A stretch of 64,000 nt of DNA, taken from assembly GCA_022495995.1 (NCBI GenBank), contig JAFEMH010002508.1, positions 177,501-241,500 on the forward strand, read 5' to 3'. Positions 47,882 through 60,632 of the stretch are shown piece by piece. Both the position numbers and the translations under genes were made by a program. The notes under the pieces were generated by a model that was not told the origin of the DNA, searched no databases, and worked only from the letters and a program-made list of their open reading frames with translations. The DNA is from Adenophora triphylla var. japonica. Its lineage: Eukaryota > Streptophyta > Magnoliopsida > Asterales > Campanulaceae. Within the stretch, counting starts at the first letter, position 1. Each line of letters begins with the position of its first letter.

Positions 47882-49740
47882 TTAGCAATCCGCACCTCGA
47901 ACAACTAGACCATCATGATGAGGATCCAACGTGTTGTCCTTATCTTCATCTTCAAAGGAAATAACATGACCATCGGTGAAGTCACGACGCCTTGAAGGCA
48001 ATTCTGATTGATCTTCCTTAGAGCTTTTGGCATGACGCTTGGCGGCAGAGTAAGTTGTGCCGCAAATATGAGACCCACCTGAGATAACATTCACTACCTT
48101 GGTGGCCGGAGGGGGTGCAACTTTCTGTCTAGATCGCTCCCCGAATCAGTTCTTTCGATTCACTCCCGACCCTCTTCTTGCCCAACAAATCCTTGAGAAG
48201 ACCCTTGGACAATAAATGAGCAATCTCCTTCCTCAAGGCGAAACAGCTTCTCGGTGGTGTGCCCAACATCTTCATGAAACGCGCACCACTTGGACTTGTC
48301 CTTCCAAGTTGTTGACTGGTCATTCTTCTTGGGCCATCTTGCTTTATCTCCAAGATTTCCCATGGCGCACAAGATTCCTGCAATGTCCACGTAAAAGCAA
48401 TATTCGTAAATTTGTGGATAATCATTATCATCACCTTCCTGATCATCATCTACAACATGAATTCTAGAGGGTTCGCTTTAACAGGGGGTTTGCCCTCGTT
48501 GGACTTATAGTGATGGGAATCCGGTTATCCGTCGAAGGCTCAAATAGAGGAGTAGGAGTCCTCCCAGCTTGACTTCCCCATCGCCAAGCTATCTTCCTCC
48601 AATCTCCGATGTAAGGCAAGGCCCCGGTTCTCGATTTCTTCAAGTTGTTTTTGGCAGGGGTCATCACCAACTCGTTGTAAAACAATGAACTCTTCTTCAA
48701 GCCTATACGGAATGCCTCCGTAGCGTGGACACATCCAAGTTGGGTATAGTCACCGCCTCCTTGTTGAACCCGCGCAAATACTCTTTAAGATTTTCGTTAA
48801 GGCCGTTGTACAATTCTATAAAGATCACTAGTCAACTTGTCAAATGCCCCGTCGCATGAAAACCGATTAATGAACATATTGACAAGTTGAGCATAAGATG
48901 AAATAGAGTTTAGAGGAAGCCCCGTTAGCCATTTTAAGGCCGGTCCCGACAAGGTTGAGCCAAAGCCCCGCAAAACATGCTTCTTTAAACATAGGAGGGA
49001 TACTTATGATATCCATTGATTCCTCGATACAAAGAACACGTGCTCGCTGGATCGGTACTCCCATCATACTTCTTCATATGAGGGACTCGAGAATTTCTTC
49101 GGGATCTCCACACCGGCTATTGCCGGCACAAAACGAGACTCATTGTAGCAAGTTGGAGAGACTTGGTGATACGGCAAGTTGACTCTGTGCACGCTTCGGA
49201 GCAACTCCTTAATGGTTTGCATTTCCTTAACAAGTTGGTTCTCTGCAAAAAGAGGAGCATTATTAACTTGAGGTGCGAAAGTATCGAAAGCATTAAAGAA
49301 ACTTCCCGTTTGCCCCACTGAGGGTGTAGCATAAGTGTAGCAAGATGATAGCGCAGGTTGGCTAGCTGGTAGGCCGAATCTTGGTTGCTCGATTGGAATG
49401 GATGTCACAATTGTGCTTTCCGCTGGCAAGGTGTTGGACATCGGGATATCTCCAACATGGCTCGGTCCTGTACCTTCACCAAACAAAGATCTAGGAAGTA
49501 AAGGTGAAAACGGAGTGGATACTTGAGTCCCCGCTTGCTTCCCTTTACGCAGACTATCAATGGCATTGAATATCATGATATTCGTATGCTCCTGAGCATC
49601 CAACCGATCGCCTATTTTCTTCATCATGTCCGCCATGTTAGACATTATCTCCAAATTGACAGCTTCTGCACTTGGAGGAAGGTTGCCTTGGGCATTGGAA
49701 ACAAGAAGCGGCCGACTCGATCACGGAAGATGGATTAACC
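47882..49740 (-). pseudogene. gag of element 2, frameshifted
   Basis: The N-terminal ORF (49654-49064) has low-complexity sequence, then QVSPTCYNESRFVPAIAGVE and IPKKFSSPSYE, parallel to element 1. Later pieces hold KSSLFYNELVMTP and CAFHEDVGHTTE (knuckle region). At least four frameshifts. Confidence 0.82.
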
Positions 49741-49765
49741 ATTTCTACTTAGATAATCAAAGTTT

Positions 49766-49781
49766 CCCACAGACGGCGCCA
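49766..49781 (-). other. Primer binding site of element 2
   Basis: Minus strand TGGCGCCGTCTGTGGG, three bases from the 5' LTR. Shares TGGCGCC with element 1 but differs after it. tRNA not assigned. Confidence 0.75.
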
Positions 49782-49784
49782 AAT

Positions 49785-50374
49785 TGTTTTGGTCAAATTT
49801 CAACAATTATATTTTTATGATGGGAAAAGTGACTAAAGTGATATGAATCTAGGTACAATGACTATCAAGTTGAATAGAAATGGACACAAGATGTTTGTTG
49901 ACTAGGGAAAGCCCTCAACAACTTGTTCGCCAAGATAAAACCCCGGGAGGATCCGGCTCGCCTCGACCGAAAGTTTACTAAATGTTCTTGAGGATTACAA
50001 GACATGAGCGTATTGAAAGAGACCTTAAGCTAGTGAATCATGTGTGTGCAAAATACAGTGGTATGTTTCTTTTATACCTCTCCATAACGGCTAACTACAA
50101 AGAGAATCATGGGCCTATAAACTCGGGGAAGAGGTTGATCAAAGAGAGATATATCCGCCATTTATTGTTTGAGGGAGAAGATAAGATCCGTTGCTGAAGA
50201 AACGTTTTTGACTTAGTCATTGCTACCTTTTACACGAGCCCTATAAAATAGGAAGAACGTTACTGCGTCCCAACCTGCAGAAAGCCAAGTTGTAAATGGA
50301 ACAACTCAAGTTGTTAGTACCAAGTTGTTAAGTGTAAGTTGTAAACATGTTGACTGAAAATGTAGGGCCCAACA
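49785..50374 (-). repeat. 5' LTR of element 2
   Basis: 590 bp, nearly identical to 40478-41071 with short indels only at a few places (e.g. around 49910-49960). Confidence 0.95.
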
Positions 50375-50379
50375 GTGTG

Positions 50380-51528
50380 TAAGTTGCAGATATCCATTTA
50401 TGGATTGAAGCAAGCTTCTAGGAGTTGGAATCTACGTTTTGACGAAGCAATCAAAGAGTTTGGCTTTATCAAGAACGAAGATGAACCTTGTGTATACAAG
50501 AAAATTAGTGGGAGCATAGCACTATTTTTAGTGTTGTATGTCGATGATATCTTACTATTTGAAAATGACATTTCTGCATTACAGACTGTCAAGTCTTGGT
50601 TGGGAATGTGCTTTTTAATGAAAGATATGGGCGAAGCTACATATATCCTTGGTATCAAGATCTATAGAGATAGATCTAAAAGGATGATTGATTTAAGTCA
50701 AAGTACTTACATTGACAAGGTTCTTAGGAGATTCCAAATGGAAAATTCTAAAAGAAGAAACTTGCCAATGTTGCATGGTGTATCTCTTAGCAAGACTCAA
50801 AGTCCTAAGACTAATGATGAGCGAAAGAGAATGAATGGTATTCCATATGCTTCGACAATTGGGTCTATCATGTATGATATGTTATGTACTAGGCCCGATG
50901 TCTCGTGTGCTCTAAGCATGACGAGTAGGTACCAATCGGATCCCAGTGAACCACATTGGATAGCAGTCAAGAATATCCTCAAGTACTTACGAAGAACTAA
51001 GGATGTATTCTTGGTCTTTGGAGGAATGGAAGAAGATCTTGTTGTAAAAGGTTACACAGATGCTAACTTCCAAATCGACAAAGATGATTACATATCACAG
51101 AGAGGATTTTGTTTACGCTGAATGAAGGCACTGTCAGTTAGAAAAGTTCCAAGCAAAGTACCATCGCTGATTCTACAACCGAAGCTGAGTACATAGCAGC
51201 ATCTGATGCAGCTAAGGAAGCTGTTTGGATAAAAAAGTTCATTAGTGATTTGTAAGTCGTTGCAAGCATCAATGATCCTATTGAAATTTACTGTGACAAT
51301 AATGGTGCCATTGCACAAGAAAAGGAACCAAGGTCACATCAGAGATCCAAACACATACTTCGACGTTTCCACATTATTCGAGAGATATGCGAAAGGGAAG
51401 ACGTAAAGATATGCAGAGTAGACACTGATGACAACGTGGCGGACCCATTAACTAAGGCTCTCCCGCAAGCTAAGCATGATGGTCATGTTAGGTCCATGTG
51501 TAATCGATACATGGGAGATTGGGCCTAG
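50380..51528 (+). pseudogene. Copia RT C-terminal half and RNase H
   Basis: Resumes directly after the gypsy target: CKLQISIYGLKQASRSWNL, DEPCVYKK, the catalytic YVDDILLF, LGMCFLMKDMGEATYILGIK, YASTIGSIMYDMLCTRPDV, and RNase H with KGYTDANF, then a frameshift at about 51118. After it: STTEAEYIAASDAAKEAVW, YCDNNGAI, SKHI, RFHIIRE, DNVADPLTKAL and RYMGDWA-stop at 51526-51528. The end lies 14 bases before the 3' LTR. Confidence 0.92.
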
Positions 51529-51542
51529 TGCAAGTGGGAGAC

Positions 51543-52902
51543 TGTTAGTGTTATGCCCTAGGCCTACAGTTGATAGACTTATATATTGACATTATTTATT
51601 ATTATATGAAAGGTTCATTATTTGATTATTATATATTTTGCATATTTATTGTAATAATCTCCGTCCCTAATTATTAAGTAAATAATTAGTATAATTGTTA
51701 ATGGATAATCATATGATGATTATATACATAGAGATGCACATTGAAATTATGGGTAGTTGTTAGTGAACAAGTGATTGGACTTGACCCGTATGAGATTTAT
51801 GTCATGGTCAAATGTCATAATTAAATCTCATATGGTCACTTCATTTAGTCCCTAGACCTGAGATTATCATGACCTTACATATGATGAAAGTTATGTTTGA
51901 TTTTAGTCAAACGATATCTTAACACAATATTTATAAAGGCTATCTTTGGCATGATCGAATTCATGATGGGAAGGATGATAAGTCAAGATGGAATTTGTCC
52001 CTCAAAAGAGAGATGTTTTGCTTGAGCCCCTCGATGAGTGATAATGATGAAAGTGTATGGCCATACCCCAATGCGATTAGATTATCATTATACTCAAGAT
52101 CGAGAAAGCATTGAACAAATACAAGTTGACGTGGACCATGACTTGTGTTCAATATAACATCGTGAGACAAAGGGAGAAATGGAAGTATACCATTGAAAAT
52201 GTGAACTCTTACGTTATATTAATTGGGTAGACATAATGGCTTGCTAGAGTTCGCTTATGTTTTATGAGGGTCGATATGATCGGGCTCATTGCCAACATAA
52301 TATAATCCTATTGGGTCACACACAACTAGAATGAATTGATTAAATCAAAGGAAGAAAATTGAGAAGTCCTGATGTGGCAAGGGTCATCGTGCGACATAAC
52401 TTGCCCATAGGTTGTTGGCGGTCGTGCGACTGGACTTGCCTGAGGCGGTTTACAGACTGTTTCCTAATACGATTAGGAAACAAATACTAATACTAACGTA
52501 GTATAAATATGAGGTCTGTGAACCCTAATTGACTAGTCGAATTTTCTAAGAAAAAATCACAATAAAGGTTTCTCAATATTCTTCAAAGATTTAAGGATCT
52601 AGCAATCCTCAAGAACCGTTCTTGATTCATTCAAAGGTGTGGATACTACTAGAGAGTCTTCGCTCGTACGACGATCAAGGCCTAGAGTTCGAATCTGAAG
52701 ATTCAAGTCTTGAAGATCGAAGATTGTGATTCAAAAACACACCGATAAATCGTTCGATAACTCAAGAACGGAAAGCAATTAATGTTGATAAATTCTATCT
52801 CGTAGGAATTCAATTTAATCGTATAGAACGGATCTTAGGGCTCTTGGGTTTTATGTTATTTAGATGCTAATTTCGCTGCACATGGACCCATAAAACCCAA
52901 CA
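51543..52902 (+). repeat. 3' LTR of copia element
   Basis: 1360 bp, few substitutions from 29366-30725. The purine tract AAGTGGGAGAC lies directly before it. CTTTT (52903-52907) follows. Confidence 0.95.
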
Positions 52903-53158
52903 CTTTTATTACAGGAAGCGATTCCCCTATCAAAGCAGACTGAAAAAACACTGCATTATGATTCAATAAAATATGGTAGAGCAGACCGAAAACTGAAATT
53001 ATTAGTAGCATGCTTGCCTGATCAATTTTAAAAGGATCACCCTCTAGCAAACGAGCATCTACAGGAACAATATCTCCAAGTTTGATACTAATTATATCCC
53101 CAAGCACTAAAACAGCAGCATACTCCTCGTTCCATCTTCCATCCCGAAGAACCTTCGT

Positions 53159-53780
53159 AACAACAATTAAATAAGCTCAATATAACTTACTTCCTTTTCT
53201 TTTTTCACATTATATATTTGGAAACATACAGGAAATTTTTTTATTTCAATACAGCCAATTCATAACTTGCATAGCTATAAATTGTACTCAAACGGAAAGC
53301 ATAGAAAAAGAATTCAAATAAATTGTATTCACATTATTTTCTGCATTTGTTCTGATAGCTTGGGCGGAATTTGGTGAAATTCGGCCTGAATTTCTTATAG
53401 CTTGGCCGGAATCAATGAACTCGCCGGAGGTGGTCGCCGGAGATGGGTTGACCGGTTGAGTAGAGAGAGAGAGAGTGAACAGAGGAAGTGTGGGTGTGTG
53501 TTTTGTGTGAAAAATGATTTTTAGTAATATTCATATTTAATTAAGTAGTTTTTTGTAAAATTCTATCTTACATGTTTTTTTTTTTTTTTTTTTTTGGAAA
53601 TGTCATTTTTTTTTAATGAGTTGCTTTCGCTAGAATTTGAACCCTGACCTTAGAGATATCGGATGACGCTTCCGGTAAAGCTTTTTGGCATAACTCAATT
53701 TTTAAACCAATTTGCGCAGCTCAATTAGATTCCTAAATTTCTGTACCCTTTATACATTTTTTTTAGGTCAAAAATTTGTA
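53159..53780. other. Intergenic after the H+-ATPase fragment
   Basis: No further ATPase exon seen. A purine-rich GAGAGAGAGAG stretch at about 53463 and a T-run at about 53575-53595. Confidence 0.5.
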
Positions 53781-53784
53781 AAAA

Positions 53785-54865
53785 ACGCATTTTTTCATAA
53801 GCTTATGAAAAAATGTGTTTTAAAATTACGTTAAAACTCGTCGCACTCGCCAGCGTCTTCTTAAATTAAATTGGGGAAATACCTCTTCTCCTCTTCTCAA
53901 TCTCAACAATAAACGCATAATGGGATACGAATACAAACACCAGGACCCAGAGGAATCGCTTCGGAAGACGACGACTAAATCAGTGGCTTTGTAATGTACT
54001 CGCTTGCCACCACTTCCAGACCACTCTCCTTTTGTTTGCTCTCAAACAAGCAAATACGTTCTCGCACGCTCGGCCTCCTTGCAGCCAGCAGCTAAAGAAT
54101 CGGAGCAGAGGCCGACTACCTGTGGCCAGCGACCCTTCCTCGCCTAAGTGGGCGGTCCCTACTGCTTTCTTTTCTTCCGAGGCCGAACCACCGTCTGATT
54201 GAAAATCTAGGGTAAATTGGTGGGTGGTTGTTTGATTTGGTAAATTGAAAGAATATGCAAGTGTGGACTCGGGTTATTAGATGCCAGCAGATGTATTTTG
54301 GATTGTCAATGCATGTGTTTTGGAGTGCCAAACATGTGTTTATGAGCGCTGCTTTTGTTTTTAGAGCCAAAGAAAATGATTACCGCATTTTTGAGTGCCA
54401 GCCAGTATGTGTTTTTGAGTGCCAAATAAGATATGTTTTTGAATGCCGCGCATGTGTTTTTGAATGCCGAGCCAGTGTTTTGAGAGCCAAAGAAAATGTT
54501 AGTGTAACAAAGTGCCAGTGTTAGTGTAACAGAGTGTCAGTGTGAAGAGTGCCAGTTCATGTATATAAAAGTGTCCGTGTAAAAGCGCCAGTGCCAGTTT
54601 AACAAAGTGTCAGTGTTAATGTAACTGGCATTTTGTTAAACTAGCACTGACACTTTTTACACTGGCACTTTGTTACACAAGCACTGACACTTTGTTTACA
54701 CTGGCACTTTGTTAAAATGGTACTGACACTTTTTTACACTGGCACTTTGTTACACATTCACTGGCACTTTGTCACGCTGACACTTTATTAAACTGGTACT
54801 GGCACAAACGGGAAAACACAAAACACGTTTTCCTAAGTGTCGGGAAAAATGCATTTTTCATAAGA
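53785..54865. repeat. Foldback repeat with AGTGCCAGTGTTAGTG units
   Basis: Left end has the palindrome GCATTTTTTCATAAGCTTATG; right end has GAAAAATGCATTTTTCATAAG. Inside, 54258-54545 repeats TGTTTTTGAGTGCCA, and 54520-54790 is an array of GTGTCAGTGTTAGTGTAACA and its inverse, ending in AAACACGTTTTCC. The middle part (53870-54250) is unique sequence. Similar in build to 9431-11018 and 38017-38281. Confidence 0.6.
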
Positions 54866-55042
54866 ACAACTTCTTTTTAGTACATACAAATTTATTTAAT
54901 ACTATACTATTTTTTAAATTCTTAGCTATAGTTTGATATTATAAGCTGGCTATATCTTCAAAATATTTAAGACATTTTGTCATATATGGCCCACATTACA
55001 ACCTATTGGTGCCATATTCAGATTCCTCTTTTAATTATTTAA
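54866..55042. other. AT-rich intergenic
   Basis: Nothing recognised. Confidence 0.5.
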
Positions 55043-55469
55043 GGGGGCGTTTGTTTTTTTATTTTAAGCCTTGTTTGACTCTTAACACTTATTTATTAAG
55101 AGGATTAGAGAAATAAGTATGTTTGTTTTTTTTTTGAAATAAGGCTTGTTAGGCTCTTAAAGTCCTCTTAATTTTAAGTGGTTAAAATGTTGCTGAATTG
55201 CCTATGAAAGCCTCTGAAAGCCACCGTTTCATATTTGATTTTGGTTAATTTTTTTTTTAAACTGTTTACTGTTTCATATTGCATTTACGTTTATTTTTTT
55301 TATTGTTTTTTTTTTTTTTTTAACTGTTTCAGATAATGAATTCAGATAGAAAATCAAACAACCTATCCAATTCGTAATTCGCTTTCTTCCGTCGCCTTAA
55401 TCATTCAGCCATTTTCAGAACTGAAATCAGATTTCAGCACTTATCACTTAAAAAAAAACAAAAACCCCC
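55043..55469. mobile_element. Tourist-like (PIF/Harbinger) MITE
   Basis: 427 bp. Ends GGGGGCGTTTGTTTTTT and, inverted, GGGGGTTTTTGTTTTTT. TAA on both sides (55040-55042, 55470-55472). No coding sequence. Confidence 0.75.
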
Positions 55470-55472
55470 TAA

Positions 55473-55924
55473 CTAGGCTCATTGACTTTTGATAGACTTT
55501 GCTTTCAAATATAGGAAAATTTCACTAGGGCCTTCAGCCCAAATTTTTTTCCTTTTTTTAATTTTTTTTTTTTAACAAATCTAAAAAAAAAAGTTATCAC
55601 CAGATTTAAATTCTCTAAACACCCCTGGACACTGGAAAAAGGCACCACCGGCCAAAGCCCCACTCACTTCTATCGATTTCCGATTTCTAGGGTTTCCCCA
55701 ATTCTTCACGCTTTCCATAAAATTTCTTCTTCAACAATTTCATCTTCTATAATGCTCTTCCAATTCCACTAGTTTCCAAGTTTTTAAATTTGATAAATGA
55801 CAAAGTATCCGTACAATTTCTCCCAATCCCAGCTGCTTCTAACCCATCAACAATCTCTTCACATCAATCCTCACTGCTGGTAATCATTCTCTTGCTTTGA
55901 AATTTTCCATTATTTTATTTAATA
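55473..55924. other. Intergenic, nothing firm
   Basis: TTTCTAGGGTTTCCCCAATT at about 55685 resembles a plant 5' leader, but no ORF follows. Confidence 0.4.
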
Positions 55925-56196
55925 CTCCCTCCGTCTCAATAAGTGCTCTTTTGGGTGGGCACGCAAATTATGGAAATGGGAGGGAAAAAAAAATGTTGTG
56001 AGTGTAATTTGAAAATAGGAGAGAGAATTAGTGGAGGGAATAGTAAATTATAATGGTGTTGTGAGTATTAAAATAATGTAGGAGAGAGAATGAGTGGAGT
56101 AAATAGTAAAGATTTTTTGTCAAAAAAGGAAATATGAAGCTTCTGACGGGACGCCCTTTAGGGTAATTAGTGAAGCTTTTATTGGGAGGGAGTGAG
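55925..56196. mobile_element. Stowaway-like MITE
   Basis: 272 bp, left end CTCCCTCCGTCTCAATAAG, right end CTTTTATTGGGAGGGAGTGAG (slightly altered), TA at both sides. Confidence 0.78.
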
Positions 56197-56198
56197 TA

Positions 56199-56867
56199 TG
56201 ATTCATTTTTGCTTTATTTTTCCATGTGATTGGACCGATCCACAGTCAGCCCAATCTAATCTAACCATGCCACAAACCGAACTGCACCGAGCCAACTTCC
56301 GTCAAAAGTTTAAGGCTCCAATAGCTTCTAGCGACGATGCACACGTGCAAAGTGCGCCCTAAACCACCCTTCGCGGGTTGTGGGTCCATTTTGAGCTAGA
56401 ACAAAATTCAAATTAATAAATTTCACTTGGACGCATTTTGTTACCAATCATTGGCCCAACTAGGCCGTACTCGTGCAAGGAGATCAACTTGATGACTCCT
56501 TCCTTGGATGGTTCCATTTAAAAACAGGCATTACTTTCCTTCTTAAAGCAATGTAGGATAACTCTTTCATATCTCATAAACTCTTCATAAACCCATTTCA
56601 TTTTACATACTTTGAGCATTAATTTCTCATTCACCACAAATTGGTTTTGAGAAAGTAAATATATCAAATTAATCTACTCCAAATGTAGATATTAATATGC
56701 AATCAAATTTCATTTTCCTAAAATGAAACCTTATGAAATTCTTGGTCAAAAGTCGGTCAAACCTCACTTTTACAAAATCAAAATTCCAACACTTAATAAT
56801 TGAAAAAGAGCTACAAGATGTAGTAACACAGGTCTCTAATCAAAGATAAATGTTTGAGTTGTGTTGA
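56199..56867. other. Intergenic, nothing recognised
   Basis: No ORF or repeat boundary. Confidence 0.5.
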
Positions 56868-56875
56868 ATGATCAG

Positions 56876-57146
56876 CAGTGGCGAAGCCAAGGAATTTTCG
56901 GAAAGGGGGTCAAGATTTTTTTGGGATAATTATTATAATTGACGTATCCAAATTTTATATACAAAGGGGTCAAAATAATATTTAATGCAAATTTTTCTCA
57001 AAATTAAGGGGGTCAAACTGTATAAATTCATCATTTTTAGTAATAGAAAAACATTTAAAAAAAAAATTAAAAGGGTGAAAATTGATACGTTCCAAAATTG
57101 AAGGTGATCGACTGACCCCCATAGCATGGCTGTGGCTTCGCCACTG
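56876..57146. mobile_element. hAT-like MITE
   Basis: 271 bp. Ends CAGTGGCGAAGCCA and, inverted, CAGTGGCGAAGCCA. An 8-bp duplication ATGATCAG / ATGTTCAG (one mismatch) flanks it. ORFs on the minus strand here are not genes. Confidence 0.8.
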
Positions 57147-57154
57147 ATGTTCAG

Positions 57155-57830
57155 TATGAAATCCGTTAGATTTTGATTTTCTTTTCTGCTTCATCAAAAA
57201 TGACTAAGGATCACATATCAAAATCCAAGCTTATTAATCCAACTCTTATTCTTTTTGTTTGATCCACGGATATTCAGTTACAACATTGAGTGCTAACTAA
57301 TCTGGTTCTAACAAGGTATGACCATAAGGGCGGCAAAGCCTCCGTACCAAGTTTTAATGAGGCTACATTCAAGACTCACGACTGAGACCTCTAGTTAAAC
57401 TAGAACTCCCTCTTTCTCAGGCGCTTGGTGGTGTGTTTTACTAAAAGCTTACTAAAAGTACATGCAGTGCACAATCGCTTAATGAAACTGCAAGCACTTG
57501 CAGGTTTCCAGTGGCTTAAAACAAAACCAAAAAAAAAAAAACACTGCTCAAGTAACTAAACTTTCCCATTTCAACTAAAACACTAGAACCAGTTCCCGTA
57601 AACTAACACAAGACGTTAAACAATGCCCTTCCTGAAAGGTAATATGTGGTCTTGAGGAGAGGAAGCGTGAAAGAGTGGCCTTTTTGAAAGGGAACGTGTG
57701 GTCTTGAGGAGAGAAAGCGAGAAAGCTACACTAACCTAGTTTTTATATTTGAGTGGACTTTTTGAAAATGAAAGAACGTCTGACCATCTTTTCTAACCAG
57801 ATTGATTTGGATTAAAAGCTTATTTACTTG
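57155..57830. other. Upstream region of the PQQ gene
   Basis: No coding sequence. A near-direct repeat of GGTCTTGAGGAGAGGAAGCG / GGTCTTGAGGAGAGAAAGCG at about 57650 and 57699. Confidence 0.55.
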
Positions 57831-57833
57831 CAT

Positions 57834-57840
57834 TATAAAT
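57834..57840 (+). promoter_or_regulatory. TATA box of the PQQ gene
   Basis: TATAAAT 37 bases before the ATG. A transcript start about 30 bases on leaves a very short leader. Confidence 0.55.
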
Positions 57841-57876
57841 TGCCTTATTCTTTCCCGTTGATTAGTGTCATAGGCC

Positions 57877-60166
57877 ATGGATATCACACCCTATACTCGT
57901 TCTAAACTTGTTACACTCTCTCTTGCACTATTTTTAGCTGTAGTCACTAAGAAAGGGAATTCTGCTGTAAGTCTCTCTCACTCTCTCCCTCTCTCTCTCT
58001 CTCTCTCTTTATCTCTTTATTGATTTGTTGCTTTAGGCAGTAAAATTTCTTTTTTTAAAAAAAATTAATTATAAAAATATCCAGATTTGTGATTCGCAAT
58101 CATAACTTAATCTTTTCAATGGCTTTCAGTGGGTAAATCACGGGGGCGACATAACAAACAGGAGGTACGCTAGCGGAGAATTGCTAATCAACCCGTTAAC
58201 TATAAATAAATTGCATTTAAAGTGGACATTTTTTGCCGGGAAGGATATTTCAGCAACACCAGCAATAGCTGATGGAAAAGTATACTTCCCCTCATGGAAC
58301 GGATTTCTTTATGCAGTAAATGCTTTCAATGGTGCCCTCATCTGGAAACAAAACATCGGTCAGTTAACTGGGCTTTCCGGAACTGGCCTTGTTACAAATG
58401 TGAATGTTTCTGTTTCAAGATCCACGCCTACTATTGCCGGTGATCTTCTGATTGTCCCAATATATGGACCTGGAGTCGTGATTGCAGTCACTCAGTCAAC
58501 TGGTGACCTAGTCTGGTCGACACAATTGGACCCACGTCCGTTTATTGTCATCACAACATCCGGAACAGTGCATAAAGGGTTAGTTATTCCTCTATTTTAT
58601 CATGCTACAAAGTTCCTATAGTGCTAGTCTGGTATGCAATATTTATCATTTTTTCAGGATGTTTTAGTACGTGCATTATTCTATCTCAACAATTATGATT
58701 TTTAGTAATTACTTACAGATATAGATTTTACTTTTCTTGCAGTGCAATTTATGTCGGTGTGTCATCAATTGAAAATCTATTGCCAGCTTCACAATGTTGC
58801 ATTTCCCGAGGAAGCCTAGTGAAGCTAGACATCCAAAGTGGCGCAATAACATGGCGCACATATACCCTACCAGATAATGGCGGGAAAAAGGGAGGTTATG
58901 CAGGGGCATCAATATGGGGAAGTAGCCCAGCAATTGATATTGCTAGAGGACTTGTTTATGCTGCAAGCGGTCAACTGTATACGGCCCCACCAGACGTATT
59001 GCAGTGTCAAGCGGAGCAGAATAAGCAGCCCAAACCAACTGGTCCTGATCAATGCATTGGGCCAGATGTTTACTTTAATTCAATCATAGCGTTTGAAATG
59101 AATTCGGGAAAGGTGAGATGGGCTAAGCAATTAGGGGGATATGATGTTTGGACTTTCGCGTGTATAATTCCTAATAACCCTGATTGTCCACCGGGACCCA
59201 ATTTGGATGCTGATTTTGGAGAGGCCCCAATGCTGCTTACTATAGCTTCAAATGAAGGGCTTCGTGATATTGTTGTGGCAGTGCAGAAGAGTGGCTTTGC
59301 ATGGGCACTCGACCGTGACAATGGTGAAATTGTTTGGTTCAAAGTAAGGTCTTTAATAAGTTTTTATATATTTTTGCTTCATTCTCCCCCTCTAACATAA
59401 TTAAAAAATTGGCCAAAGATGGAATTATTTAGCCTCCGGGGGTCTATGAGGTTGGACTTAATACAGAAATCCAAATTCGTCCAAATTTTTTGACCGTCAG
59501 ATCATTCATTAAGGATATAATTGTTTGTTTACCCTCCCACAACTACAAGTTGTGCATTTATTAGAGAATCGATCTCAGCCGTTGAGAATTCGGAATTCTG
59601 TGATGTCTAACCTCACTGGCTCCACATTCAATTATTATAAGACTCTACACAATCTTTTGATTAGATTTTAAAATCCTTTTTTTTTTCTTTTCTCTTTTGC
59701 TACATAGTTGGCAGGGCCAGGAGGGAATGAAGGGGGAGCAATATGGGGTGCAGCCACAGATGGAATAAGGGTGTATACAAACATTGCGAACAGCAACAAA
59801 GTGAACTTCGCCTTGGCACCGTCTAACAGAACCACCACATCTGGCGTATGGGTGGCTCTGGATGCGAATACTGGCCAGATCCTTTGGACTACAGAAAACC
59901 CTAGCAAAGACTTGTCAATTGGACCAGTCTCACTGACAAAGGGAATTCTTTTTGCTGGATCAGTGGCCTCAAATGGTCCTCTTTATGCAATGGATGCTAG
60001 GACGGGGGCTATTTTGTGGTCAGATAATACGAATGCTACTATATATGGTGGAGTATCAGCAAGCTATGGCTGCATTTACCTTGGTAATGGTTATACAGTT
60101 GGTTTGGCAAAGTTTCACCCAACTTGGACTGCAGGAACCTCACTCTATGCTTACTGTATTTATTGA
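57877..60166 (+). CDS. PQQ beta-propeller protein, polyvinyl-alcohol-dehydrogenase-like
   Basis: Four exons: 57877-57966, 58130-58578, 58743-59343, 59708-60166; all introns GT..AG; 532 residues with an open joined frame. Residues 1-30 form a short hydrophobic leader (LVTLSLALFLAVV), a likely signal peptide. The rest is a PQQ-type propeller: WVNHGGDITNRRYA at the start, then repeated A.W blades (SATPAIADGKVYFPSWNG, LYAVNAFNGALIWKQ, GDLLIVPIYGPGVVIAV, GYAGASIWGSSPAID, VAVQKSGFAWALDRDNG, GGAIWGAATDG, LYAMDARTGAILWS, YGGVSASYGCIYLGNGYTV). Plants hold homologues of bacterial polyvinyl-alcohol dehydrogenase, but substrate and role are unknown. Length agrees with plant relatives and no break is seen, so I consider it intact. 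Confidence 0.92.
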
Positions 60167-60197
60167 TATGATTCAACAAGATAATAATGATGGACTG

Positions 60198-60203
60198 AAT
60201 AAA
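60198..60203 (+). terminator. Possible polyadenylation signal of the PQQ gene
   Basis: AATAAA 32 bases after the stop codon. Confidence 0.45.
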
Positions 60204-60449
60204 AATTTGTTGCATCACTTATCCCAAATCGGGAATAACCAAATCTTATTATACTCAATGTAAAAAACATGGAAAAAAAAATGCAATAATAGTATCCCAA
60301 CTATAGGGTTTGTTTGTATGCTCGTTTAAGGTATATATAGGGCTAATGAAATCTAATTTTTTAGTAAAATAGATATGTGAATTGCATGTGACCATTTTTT
60401 AAAGGGCAAATTAGGGAAATCAATCAAAGGTAATTTAACATAACTATAA

Positions 60450-60632
60450 GGCTCGTTTGGTAGCCTGATAGAATTAACCCGTATTAATAGTGAAGAGATT
60501 ATTAATCCAGGAATTAATAATACCACCTTTTTTTTTTTGGATAAATATGAAGGGGATAAGAGATGATAAGAGGCCTTATCCAAATTGTTAGGATTATTAT
60601 TCCGATTGCATTTAATCTACCAAACATCAAAC
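60450..60632. mobile_element. Possible Tourist-like MITE
   Basis: GGCTCGTTTGGTAG at the left and CTACCAAACATCAAAC at the right, with TAA before and TTA after. The ends match only around the GTTTGGTAG core, so the call is weak. Confidence 0.3.

Larger units (their letters stand above)
40478..50374 (-). mobile_element. Ty3/gypsy Tat-type element 2, nested in the copia element
   Basis: LTRs 40478-41071 (3') and 49785-50374 (5'). TSD GTGTG at 40473-40477 and 50375-50379. Same gene order as element 1, including the second RNase H and a spliced antisense gene. LTRs are almost identical apart from short indels, so the insertion is recent. Even so, the coding region is full of small frameshifts, mainly in RT and gag. 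Confidence 0.95.

Noticed and set aside
56933..57197. Two minus-strand ORFs
   Set aside because: They lie in a hAT-like MITE and have no known domain.
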